Assembly: GCF_018143015.1 (NCBI RefSeq)
Contig: NC_054744.1
Coordinates: forward strand, 5,019,059 to 5,083,058
Source of the DNA: Lytechinus variegatus
Lineage: Eukaryota > Echinodermata > Echinoidea > Temnopleuroida > Toxopneustidae
Direction of reading: 5' to 3'
DNA: 64,000 nt
Shown here one piece after another: positions 23,393 to 33,600 of the stretch. How positions within the stretch are numbered: position 1 is the stretch's first letter; the number at the start of each line of letters is the position of its first letter. The position numbers and the translations under genes were made by a program. The notes below the pieces were generated by a model that was not told the origin of the DNA, did no database searches, and worked only from the letters and a program-made list of their open reading frames with translations.

Positions 23393-23573
23393 TGGACGCC
23401 AAATTGCGCGACGATCTTGGGATAGTGCGTTGGTAGGGAGATGCAGCGCGCGCGCAGGAAAAATTGTGTACTCTATATTCGGCACGCAGGTTCATCGTAA
23501 TGAACTAGCAAATCAAATGGGTATATCCAGTTATCTCGTAAATAAGAAAATCATGGTAAGTATTTTCATAATT
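23393..23573 (+). repeat. Right inverted terminal repeat of the DIRS-like element
   Basis: Inverse copy of 17036-17180 with a longer outer end (ATCTCGTAAATAAGAAAATC, TGGTAAGTATTTTCATAATT). Confidence 0.85.
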
Positions 23574-24763
23574 AACCCAAATGGTACCCAATAGGGTTAA
23601 GTCGAACTATACGCCTCATGAATATTCATGACTCGACTGGTGGCGCGATCGGTAAGAGTTAAATTCAGTCAAGATCGTTGACGCGGGTTGAAACTCGCCT
23701 TGAACAATACAAGAAAATAGGCAAAATATAAGTCCAAGATTTGTAGTCTGAATCAAAGCCGCAAAAACAGAGTTAGTCCTTATCGTAAATGGGGGGGATA
23801 CGCATCCCGGGCCAGGCGGACTGATTACCCTGTCTTCATCTGGATATTATTCAACCGGGTAGGATAGCAGACTCTATTGACCGACAACTACCCGGATAAA
23901 TTCATCGGGCGGACAATTACTACTGTAAAGCAACGAGAAGGATTACTGCACATGCGCAGGTCAGACCGTTGTTGTTGTTTTTTACTATGACATGCTTACA
24001 CTAATTACCATGACTTATGATTCAGATTCGGTTTTCTCATTTTGTTTACAAAATTAATTACTTCAACTCAGACGGCCTTTCGTGTATCTTTCCCTTTTCT
24101 TTCTTCATTTTTTATTTTCATTTAAGTATTTAAATAAGGTAAGGAATTTGCACTGTATGTCATGTCTTTGAAAAGTTATTTATGATTTCATGATCGTGAA
24201 ATCGCAGAAATTTCTCACATTTTGCTTCAGAGTAAAAGTATTAACAGTATTGATTTTCTATGAGAAATATTTGCAATGTTTTGTATTGTATGAATTCATT
24301 TATGTTCGTCACCTGCACAAAATTACTTTTTTGTGTGTTACTAATGCAAGTAACCCTTTTTAAATATAATTTCAATCCATTAAAATCATGTGTTGTGATA
24401 TCGGAAGATGCATTTAAATTTTTTTTAAATCCCTTGCGATCTTCTTTCCGGGGGAAGGAGCTTTTATGCTACTTTATTAGAAAAAAATACTATGTAAAGT
24501 CTAATAAAATTTACGTCACAATATATAATGAGTAAGATTAACATGTAAATTGTATTGTATATACATGTGTATTTTTTTATTTATTGACTACATCGGACAG
24601 AAATCAGGTGCAATACAGTATGTAAATTAAAAAAAATCTTTTGATTGTAGCATGGCATTGTGTTTTGTTTTATTGAATTTTATTTGATGAGATGTCATGA
24701 TTTTGTTGAATCGGAAAATACGGTTAACCTATTGAGGGGTTTGGAGTTAATAATCAAGTTTCC
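23574..24763. other. Intergenic stretch, no gene recognised
   Basis: AT-rich after 24000. A CACATGCGCAGG stretch near 23949 resembles an NRF1-type site but stands alone. I see no exon or complete element. Confidence 0.4.
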
Positions 24764-25258
24764 TTGCCGTCACTCTCGCTCTCTCTAGTTCCTTTGTTTT
24801 CATTCCTTTGTTTTTTTCTTTCCTCCTCTCCTTTCTTGTCCTTCTCTTTCTCCTCTCTTTCATTCTTTTATCTCCCCTCTCTCTCTTTCCCTTTCCATTT
24901 TGTCCCTCTTCTTTTCTTCCTTTTCTTTCGCTCTCTTTTTTCTTTCTAACGTTTCCCCTTCCTTTTTTTCCTCGCTCCCTTCCCTTCCTCTTTATCTTTT
25001 CCTCGTCACTTCCTATATTTCTCGCTCCTTTTCTCTTCTCGCCTTTTTATATTCCTCTGTTGCATTCCTTCTTTCCTCTCTCCAATTTCCCTTCATTTTT
25101 ATCCACTCTCTCTTCCTCTTCCCTCTCTTTCACCTCTGTTTTGTTCCTTATTTATTTTCTCTCTCTCCTTTTCCTTTCTCATTTTCTCTCTTTTCATGTT
25201 CTCCTTCCTTCCCCCTTCATTTTTTCCTCCTTTCACTTTGTCTTCTTGCCAACAAGTA
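24764..25258. repeat. ~500 bp polypyrimidine tract
   Basis: Nearly unbroken C/T on the + strand (TTTCCTCTCTCC-type units) with few purines. Open frames across it are low-complexity Phe/Ser/Leu artefacts. Such tracts can form triplex DNA. Confidence 0.9.
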
Positions 25259-25361
25259 GTGACGTCTGACCATCGTCATTATTACTTGATAAACTGTAAC
25301 CGTATATAAGTTTCTTCTTCCTTCCTACAAATTTCATTCATAGGGGAATGTTTTACTACTA

Positions 25362-25585
25362 CACAGCAGAAACTGTGGTGTTAACCGGTGTACGTAGAGG
25401 ACAACACCAGTTACTATACACCAGTGTTAAATTGGTGGTGTTAATTTTACACCTATAGGTGTTATTACATTTACACTCTTTGGTGTTATGTTTAATCTCT
25501 ATGTTGTAATTTTAACACCTCTGGGTGTGGTCCTCTATTAACACCGATTGGTGTCAGTTTTAACACCACAGTTTTTACAGTGTAT
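25362..25585. mobile_element. Foldback element built on TGGTGTTAA/TTAACACCA
   Basis: The ends CAGCAGAAACTGTGGTGTTAA and TTAACACCACAGTTTTTACAGTG are inverted. GGTGTTA and TAACACC blocks repeat throughout. A single terminus of the same family is at 12285-12322. Confidence 0.7.
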
Positions 25586-25865
25586 ATTTGGGATATCATG
25601 GTATAGAACAAATTATAGATCCCCAATTATAGAATGAACCAAATACATAAAACGTAAATCTTCTCTTACCACAATGATATACATCTGCTAAACATTTCAT
25701 GTAGCACACATTTATAGCAGTCCTTCATTTGCATATATGTGTGTTGTGCATGCAAATGTCAAGTAAACTTTAAAAATTCAACACCTTTTACTTCCTTTTG
25801 GGGCTTTTTAATTAACTTTATGTTGGAACATTTTGATGAACATTTATAATGTAAATATGCCATTT

Positions 25866-27203
25866 TAACACAAGTGTGCCCACCCCTTTTTGAAAACGAG
25901 GACCTTTTCATTATTATTGTTTTTTTTTTGGTTGTCAGTTTCTTTCGTGAAGGAAACAACCTTTAATTTTGGGTGAAAGCCTTCTTTTTTTTTATTGCCA
26001 AATTCTTCTCTGATAAATGCTCATCCATCCAACCAAGTCCCCAGAGGTCTCGAGGTAAGGTTTATTTGGAAAGAGAGGGGAAAAGGAACTCCCCCTTCTC
26101 CATATTCACTTGAGACAACATTTCGAATGTCCCCGGAACGGTCTTATTTTTTTTTACATTTTTTTGCAAATGAATATAGTTTACTACTTGTAGCTGTAAA
26201 ATTATATACTTTGTCACCCTTTCCTCTTAATTTAATATTTCAGTATTACGTAAATGAAGGAGGATTCGGAACGATTATTGTAATATTGATTATTTACGAT
26301 GTGAAAGGACCCCCCCCCCAAAAAAAAAAAATTATTGATTAAAAAAAACGATAAAATAAATGTCCCCGGACCGGTCTTATTATTTTATTTTTTTTGCAAA
26401 TGAATATAGTTTACTACTTGTAGCTATAAAATTATATACTTTGTCACCCTTTCCTCTTAATTTAATATTTCAGTATTACGTAAATGAAGGAGGATTCGAA
26501 ACGATTATTATATTATTGATTATTTACGGTGTGAAAGGAACCCCCCCCCAAAAAAAAAAAAATTTTGCTTGTAAACGCCAAGCAGGTATATAACCAATTA
26601 TACCTATGAAACATTTTACGTCTAGGTTAATCAGTCATAGTGACTAACGTTAGAGACGACAGATATCACTCTTGGGCCTTTTTATCAAAGTGAAGACAAT
26701 GGCAATAAAAAAGAATTAGTAAATGAATAGATATATGAATAAAATAAAATCAAGTAAAAATAAAAGTCAGTAAGCTTTAACAGGATAGTTCGAAAGTTTG
26801 TTTCCAGTGGGGTCCTCGACACGTATAGATAACTATAAAACTATTTACACAATAAAAATCAATAGGAATTACTATTACAAAATAAATAAGATCTTGAGTT
26901 GGCATATGTAAGAAATAGAAGAGAAGAAGAAGAAGAAGATAGTTGAAGGTATAATGTTGTCTGAAGTGGATAGGGAGGAGGGGGTGTTCCTTTCTCCCCC
27001 TCTCTCCAATAAACCTTACTTCGAGACCTCTGATGGGGGTTGGTTGGATGGATGAGCATTTTTCAGAGAATCTGACAAGCAGCAAAATAAGAAAGGTTTT
27101 TCACCCAAAATTAAAGGTCGTTTCCTTCACGAAAGAAACTGACAAGCAAAAAAAAAGGTCCTCGCTTTCAAAAAGGGGGCGGGGCACACTTGTGTTAGAA
27201 CGG
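25866..27203. mobile_element. Large foldback element with ~255 bp arms
   Basis: 25866-26122 and 26946-27203 are inverted copies (ACACAAGTGTGCCC, GAGGACC/GGTCCTCG, GAAACTGACAAGC/TTGTCAGTTTC, TGCTCATCCATCCAACC, AGGTCTCGA/TCGAGACCT). The centre holds a ~228 bp direct duplication (26123-26330 and 26360-26560) and a headless SINE piece. No transposase seen. Confidence 0.8.
26565..26720 (-). repeat. SINE fragment without tRNA head
   Basis: It shares GTAAACGCCAAGCAGGTATA, TAACCAATTATACCTAT, GGTTAATCAGTCATAGTG and GAAGACAATGGCA with the SINE at 15750-15996. The tRNA-like part is missing. Confidence 0.7.
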
Positions 27204-27674
27204 TATATATGATAAATTTTCATTAAGCCTCTCAAAGGGGGTAGGGGGATGGCAGGGGTTGTAGCCCCTCCCCTGGATCCGCCAGTGACTGTTAAGTATG
27301 ATAAAAGTGCTTAAATTCCATGGCCTAAAGTCCAACATGTCTAAAAACCTGACATTTCTAGCGCGCTCGCCCCGCCACCAATTTCACTATAACATTAAAA
27401 AAAAGGTCATTATATACCCCGGGCCGTCACAAATTCAGTTGTCTTGCTTTCTTGGCTTTGCGAAGTTATATATCCATCCAATCACTATAGAGCCTAGTAA
27501 TAATGCAGTTAAAAACAAATATACTTTGACAATAAATCAGGCATAAATATCATTGACAAAAAAAACTTGAAAATATGACAAACCGAAACATATATAATCA
27601 TTACAAAACGGATGAATACGATTTTTTAAAGTATCAAACACATTTCAAAAAATCAAACAAGCCAATACTTGCTG

Positions 27675-27832
27675 AAAAACGATGATGATTGAGGATGAGG
27701 ATGAGGATGATGATTGAGGATGAGGATGATGATGATGATGATGATAATAATGATGATGTTTGAGGATGGTGATGATGATTGAGGATGATGATGATGGTGG
27801 TGGTGGTGGTGGTGGAAATAATGATGGTGGAA
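27675..27832. repeat. GAT/GGT microsatellite
   Basis: GATGAGGATGATGAT-type units grade into GGTGGTGGTGG. The His-rich open frame on the minus strand is an artefact of this repeat. Confidence 0.95.
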
Positions 27833-28144
27833 AAAGAATAGGAAACGCATAGTGTTGCTGCCCTCTACGTTCGTTGGTTTTAGCCGCGGCAGATTTAAGG
27901 AGCGGGCGGTCCTCGGATGGTCTTGTAACCCTTGTAAATTGTATTGAAAGTTGTTTTCCTTCTTAATCCATGGGTAATTTACTTATTTAGAAGTAAGCTC
28001 TTACTTATTTATGGCATACTTATTATAAGGAATAAATTGTAATATAATGATTTATTACCTTTTCGATGAAACAGCTTGATGTTAATGATACATGATGACT
28101 GTAACTTTTTAATGTTGGCATTGCAAACTTACAAATAACCCAGG

Positions 28145-28175
28145 GGGCGCCGGCCCGCGAAGCGGGCCGGCGCCC
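28145..28175. other. Perfect GC-only hairpin
   Basis: GGGCGCCGGCCCGC (28145-28158), loop GAA, then its exact inverse (28162-28175). A 14 bp stem standing in AT-rich DNA, without a following T-run. Confidence 0.85.
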
Positions 28176-28236
28176 AGGAGCTCACCTTGTATTTACCCAT
28201 ACTCGCGGGCATGGCGGGACAAGGGTAGATTATGGT

Positions 28237-28554
28237 CTAAATATCTAGCAAGATAAATTATGAAAACAGAAATTATGCACTTACCACGATTATATGGATG
28301 AAGGTTCTCTCCTTGTCCCCGACCCTGTTTCGATCGGATTTTTGTTACAATTCATAACAAAAATGGCCAATCGAGACAGTCAGGCCACGTAGGAGAGAAC
28401 TTTTCGTTTTTTGAGGTTCCAGTCTGTGCCCAGATGTCAGAAAAACTGCCACTAGTTAGACCATCATCCATATAATCGTGGTAAGTGCCACTCATCCTAC
28501 GAACGAGGTTAATTTCTGTTTTCATAATTTATCTTGCTAGATATTTTGACCATT
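28237..28554. mobile_element. MITE with long inverted arms
   Basis: The left arm AATATCTAGCAAGATAAATT, then GAAAACAGAAATTA and ACCACGATTATATGGATGA, is mirrored by TCATCCATATAATCGTGGT, TAATTTCTGTTTTC and AATTTATCTTGCTAGATATT. The right arm has a short insertion. About 320 bp, non-coding. Confidence 0.8.
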
Positions 28555-28600
28555 CAATGTAGATCTATGGGTTGCATTATCGTGAATTATCATTTAATGT

Positions 28601-28860
28601 TCGATTTAATGGGCGCCCATGCACCGGGCACTTCCTCACCAACAACTGGTTCAGAGGGTTCATGAGGAGATGGCCAAGGATCCGGCTCGTGAGGCCAGCT
28701 GCACTTTCCATGTCGAGGGCAAAGAGCTCCCAGGAGGAAGTGGTGGACAGCTACTTCAAGAAGCTGGAACCTCAACCTACCCTTCAGAAGTACAGCCTGA
28801 AGTGAGACCAGACTTAATATACAGCGTCGACGAGAGCGGCTTCAATGCAGAGAATTCAAG
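28601..28860 (+). pseudogene. Broken Pogo/Tigger-like transposase fragment
   Basis: One frame (to 28805) encodes NNWFRGFMRRWPRIRL, RPAALSMSRAKSS and VVDSYFKKLE, which matches the CENP-B-type helix-turn-helix layout of Pogo/Tigger/Jerky transposases. A neighbouring frame then carries RPDLIYSVDESGF, the usual first-Asp region IxNVDETG of the DDE domain. The two parts are out of frame by one frameshift between KYSLK and RPDLIY, and homology stops after GFNAEN. A plain DNA transposon remnant, wedged between the TIR elements at 28237-28554 and 28920-29404. Confidence 0.65.
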
Positions 28861-28919
28861 CTCGTCTCAACTTAAAACAGATCAGAACAAGGTGAGCAAA
28901 ATAGGTGGAAAAAATAGTA

Positions 28920-29404
28920 TTACAGGGGAAGTTCACCCTGACAAAAAGTTTATTCTAAGAATACCAGAAGAAATTGTAAAAGCTATTGTAGAAGGTTTTA
29001 GGAAAATCCATTGAGGGATTAAAAGGTTATTAGAATTTTGATTATTTGATTTGTGATATCATGTGCGAGTACGGTAATACTATTAAATATGTCAAGGAAA
29101 TGTCATTTTCTCAGAAAAATTGAAAATGGTCCATATTGTACCTTCAGTATTATGAATGGACAATCATTTCACACCTATTCCTAAAAAAGAAAAAATTGGA
29201 AAGTCAACACGAACTATTAAAAAATTGAAGTTTATGGATTTCATATTACATAACATATGGGACAGCTGTTCATATATGACGTCACAACTCCAAATCTTAA
29301 CATTCTAAAAAAAAATTAATCTTCAATGGATTTCCTCGAACATTCACCAATGTTTTTTCTGATATTTTTACAGCAAACTCTTCTTCAGGGTGAACTTCTC
29401 CTAA
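28920..29404. mobile_element. MITE with GGGGAAGTTCACCCTGA termini
   Basis: Left ACAGGGGAAGTTCACCCTGA and right TCAGGGTGAACTTCTCCT are inverted. The similarity extends inward about 90 bp (ATACCAGAAGAAATTGTAAA against its diverged inverse, and AATCCATTGA). AT-rich centre, no coding. Confidence 0.75.
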
Positions 29405-30447
29405 GTCTCTCCACAAGATGTCCGTGTCGGTCTCACGGCAAGTAGCTTGTTTTTCTTGATTGTTGCTGCTGCATGTTCACTGACCGATCTTGACTGACAC
29501 TCTTTGTCATTGGGGAGGATATTTTTTGGGGGAAATAGTGTGCATGCAGTGCATAATGCTTGCATGTACAGGTAGAGGTGAGCAAGGGGCTATATATGTA
29601 TAGTACATATATGTTAGGTGTCTTTATAGCCAGTTACATGCTCAGACGATATCGTGGAATTACTGTTTCCATGTATTCTACAATAATCTTATCTCTAAAA
29701 AAAATTGTATGTTCTGATTGGAAAAGAAATTGTCAGGCCACCATTAATAGACCAGTTCGTAGTTACTTCATGGACAATTTTGATCAAAGTACCTTTCATT
29801 TCTTTCATTATGATAGGCAGATTTCAAAGCAAGATATCACGTAAGCTTGCCTTACATAGCAGGATGAAGAAATTGAATAGACCAGGTGACTAGAATAGCA
29901 CACCAATGAACACTGTATGAAGGCATTTGTTGCATTCCTACTTTGAATGCATATCATAGCATGTTGGACAATGTACTTGGCAAACTGTGAAATACCAGTT
30001 GTTCATGGACGCATTTTTTTTTTGTGGATTGTAAATGAAAACCACAATTCAAAAGAATATAATAATTAAGACATCAAAGTTGGTGCTTATCTCATTAGAT
30101 TTTAAACCACCATGTCACTTGAGTACAAATGACCTTCCTCTAATCATGTGTAGAATCTTTTGATCATGCGCAGAAAGGAATTACAAAGTGGCTTTATTTA
30201 ATACCGGTATTCATATTTAGCTCAGAAGCCTAGTCATATTATGTCATTGATACAAATTCATACTTGATCTCATCTAAAATGGAAGCAGAATGGAAATGCA
30301 TTTGAGCCATTTTGTGATGTATTGTCATGTATTAATGTTGCTCAATTCAGCCTGATGATGCCCACTCATATGAACCTGCTACCAGGACCTATCACACCGT
30401 CCCATGGCCCCGACGACTAGACTGCGGCAGCTCCGGACGTCAGATCA
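29405..30447. other. Intergenic stretch, little recognisable
   Basis: AT-rich DNA. The last 100 bp (30354-30447) are GC-richer and open in one frame after an AATTCAG acceptor-like site, which could be an exon piece cut by the palindromic element at 30448. No family recognised. Confidence 0.3.
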
Positions 30448-30604
30448 GGGGCCCGTTTCATAAAGAGTTACAACAAGTCTCATTGCCATTATTGGCAACT
30501 ACCGTGATGACAAGGCTCAAAAGCCAGTTATTATAAAGATTTCCATGGAAGTTACAATAATTGCAATGATGAGATAGTTGCTAGTCTTTATGAAACGGAC
30601 CCCG
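30448..30604. mobile_element. Palindromic element, TTTCATAAAG class
   Basis: It starts GGGGCCCGTTTCATAAAGAG and ends GTCTTTATGAAACGGACCCC. The arms hold GTTACAA...TTGTAAC-type inverses. It lies immediately upstream of the candidate exon at 30619. Confidence 0.8.
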
Positions 30605-30618
30605 GATTGTCAGCTCAG

Positions 30619-33600
30619 TTCACCTGCAAAGCTCGGACAGGTGGCAACAAGACCGATCGGAACAAGTTGAGGTAAGCGAAAACTTTCAATGTAAAAATAT
30701 CACATCTGTTGTCTCTGTTACATTACATCTTGCTGGTCAAACTACTTCCTCAATTTTTATCCAATTCCCATGAAATTTGGAACACAGATTGGACTTGGTT
30801 AAAAGATGTTCAAGATACATTTTTGTTTGCATTTGTGGGAAATCTTGTTGCCATGGTGATAATGCCAAAAATTAGGTAAAAATCTTGCAGTGTGAACTAC
30901 CTCATCAGTTATCAACAAATTCTCATGAAATTTGGCTCACAAGAGGGGTAAGACATTTTTTCCTCCATGTGTTGGAAACTGCATTGCCATGGTAACAGCA
31001 TATTACAACAATGTGTAAACATCATGTGGATTGAACTCTGTCATCAATTTATGACCTATGCTCATGATATTTGGCATGCACATAGGTCTTGAGCTAAAGA
31101 TGTGCAAGACTCCTTTTTTTGCATTTGTCAGAAAATGTGTTGCCACTCTAACTACGTTTAAAAAAAGAAAATCAGAAAAACTTATTGTGGATCATAATAC
31201 TTCCCAAGTTTTTTGCCAGTACTTATGAAAGTTGGCAAAAATATTCATGTTGGGGTAAAGACATGCAAGAGTCATTTTCTAAATTTGTTCTAAGTTTGAT
31301 CTCCCATTGGTGCTGCACGTTGGAATAGAATGACATTTGTGGTGTAGTAACTTCTAGTTTGCCTTGCCTGTGGGAATGTAAGCTATATTTTTATAGCATG
31401 AATGTCATCTTTTGTGTGATTCTGTCTTATTCAATGTAATCCACTTGTTAATTTCTATATTTTACACAAAAAGTAATAATAATATTATTCTTGTTACTAT
31501 TTGCCAGGGATCAGAAGTGGTAATTTAACAGCAAGGATGTTGCAGAGAATGACTTCAGGATGATTGGGAAGAAATATGAGCATCAGAGTATGGTAAGTAA
31601 TCAATTCTACCTCTCCTCCATTTGTGGACAATGAATCATTTCAAGCCCCATTTCCTCATCCCTTATTCTCTTACATTACTCCATTATTATTGGTAGGAAC
31701 TTATTATTATTATTGGTAAGGTCTCTTTATCACAACAAAGTGCGCAGCCTGACGATCCTTTGTATAGAGACAAAACTTGGATGATAGATGGACTTGGGGA
31801 ACCTGCATGTTATGCTGCAGTCAGAGGTCACATGGTAAGGTCAAAGGTCATTTCAGGTCAACGTTAAAGTTTACATGCAAGACTCTTATGACACCTAACT
31901 CCGCAACCGTAAGTCACTTTTCAACCAAACGTGGATGGTAGATGGACTTGGGGAACCTGCATGTTATGCTGCAGTCGGAGGTCACATGGTAAGGTCAAAG
32001 GTTATTTTCAGGTCAATGTTAAAGTTTACATGCAAGACTCTCTTATGACACCTAACTCTGCAACCGTAAGTCACTTTTCAACCAAACGTGGATGGTAGAT
32101 GGATTTGGGGTACCTGCATGTTATGCTGCAGTCGGAGGTCACATGGTAAGGTCAAAGGTCATTTTCAGGTCAACGTTAAAGTTTACATGCAAGACTCTCT
32201 TATGACACCTAACTCAGCAACCGTAAGTCACTTTTCAACCAAACTTGGATGATAGATGTATTTGGGGTACCTTCATGTTATGCTGCAGTCGGAGGTCACA
32301 TGGTAAGGTCAAAGGTAATTTTCAGGTCAACGTTGAAGTTAAAATGCATGCTAGGGTCATTGTCACCATGATATTTGTATTATTTTGTCAATTTTTTTTG
32401 TGAGCTTTATATATAGCAATGACGGATGACGCGGTGGGTTCGGGGGATACATGTGCTTGGCTGCGCGACCCGCCGAGCATCTTTAGTTATCAGGAAATTT
32501 GTAAACTTCATTAGGGAAAAAGCAGGGAATTTGTTTTATTGAAAAGCTGGAAACCCTGCTGTTAATGTTTATATGTTTTTCCTATAAGAACTCACTTTAC
32601 CCCCCCCCCCCCCCCCGAATGGCTTTGTCTTGACCCCTTATATCTACTGGATGTACCTATCATAATGGAATACTAAAAAAAAAAGTAGACATGAAAAAAA
32701 AGACCAAAAATAATCTAAACACTAACAATACCCTGTTTTTATTGTATTTTCACTTCAAAAGAAAGTTTGTTGACCTTTTGTCCATTCCACTAATAATGTC
32801 TTTACAAGAGGTCAAGGGTATATGATACTGACAATCTTTTTTGTTCAGTACAACAAGACGAACAATGTGACAAGACGACACACTCCAACTGACCTAATTT
32901 TAACCCCTCAAATGGTCCAGATGACCTATAGAAATTTCACACCAAGTTGAAAGTTGTTCCTTATGATGTCTCTGAACACATGATTTTAAGTGAAAAATCA
33001 AACTTGGCAAATTTGTCAAAGTAAATGACATACAATGCCTGACTATTATTAGGATAATTGTTGCTACACAGCAACATAATTTCACATGCACTTTGAGACA
33101 ATTCCATTATTAAAATGTATACTGAGATTTAAATGTTTTCTTGAATTTGTTGTTTCTATCTGCAGAAAGTAGAAACTGAGAAGTGCTATCCATGGAAGCA
33201 CACCCTAACAGGTTCATCTGCCAGAAGTGGCCCAACAGGAAGCACTGAATATGGAGTTAGATTATAAAGAAGTCTTTGTAATGATGGAGGACAAACTCAA
33301 CAAACTTGAGTCAAAGGTCAAGAAAATGCCCAGAAATGTTCCACCAGAACCAGTGGTAAGTCGTGCAGAGTTAAAGGTCAACATGTTTGTAAACATCTAA
33401 CAAGAATAATGCTAAATGTTTCATCAAAATTGGGTGTAAATGAGAAAGTTATGACAATTTAAAGTTTCACTTATTTTTCACAAAAGAGTGATATGTACAA
33501 GTTAGTGAAATTAAAATGAGACAGGCGGTGATGTACCTCACTCACTGTTTCTATTTTTGTTTTTGATTCTTTGAACTTTGAATCATACAATATTTCCATT

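Larger units (their letters stand above)
17022..23573 (+). mobile_element. DIRS-like retroelement, broken coding region
   Basis: Parts: left inverted terminal repeat at 17022-17180; internal region; internal complementary region at 23229-23336; right inverted terminal repeat at 23393-23573. The ~145 bp common core of the two termini is nearly identical (one difference noted). The internal complementary region is the reverse complement of the left outer end joined to that of the right outer end, the circular-junction layout that defines DIRS elements. The interior is GC-rich with a gag-like hydrophilic segment near 18513-19155 ending in a Lys/Arg-rich stretch. I recognise no reverse transcriptase or tyrosine recombinase domain. 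The coding part is in short pieces with many breaks, so it is dead or non-autonomous. The matching ends suggest a young insertion. Confidence 0.82.

Noticed and set aside
23949-23962. NRF1-like promoter site (CACATGCGCAGG)
   Set aside because: A single short match without a recognisable transcript start or downstream gene.
24808-25269. 153-residue open frame rich in Phe, Ser and Leu
   Set aside because: It is the polypyrimidine tract translated; composition is low complexity and other frames are equally open.
27653-27850. His-rich minus-strand frame
   Set aside because: Reverse reading of the GAT/GGT microsatellite.
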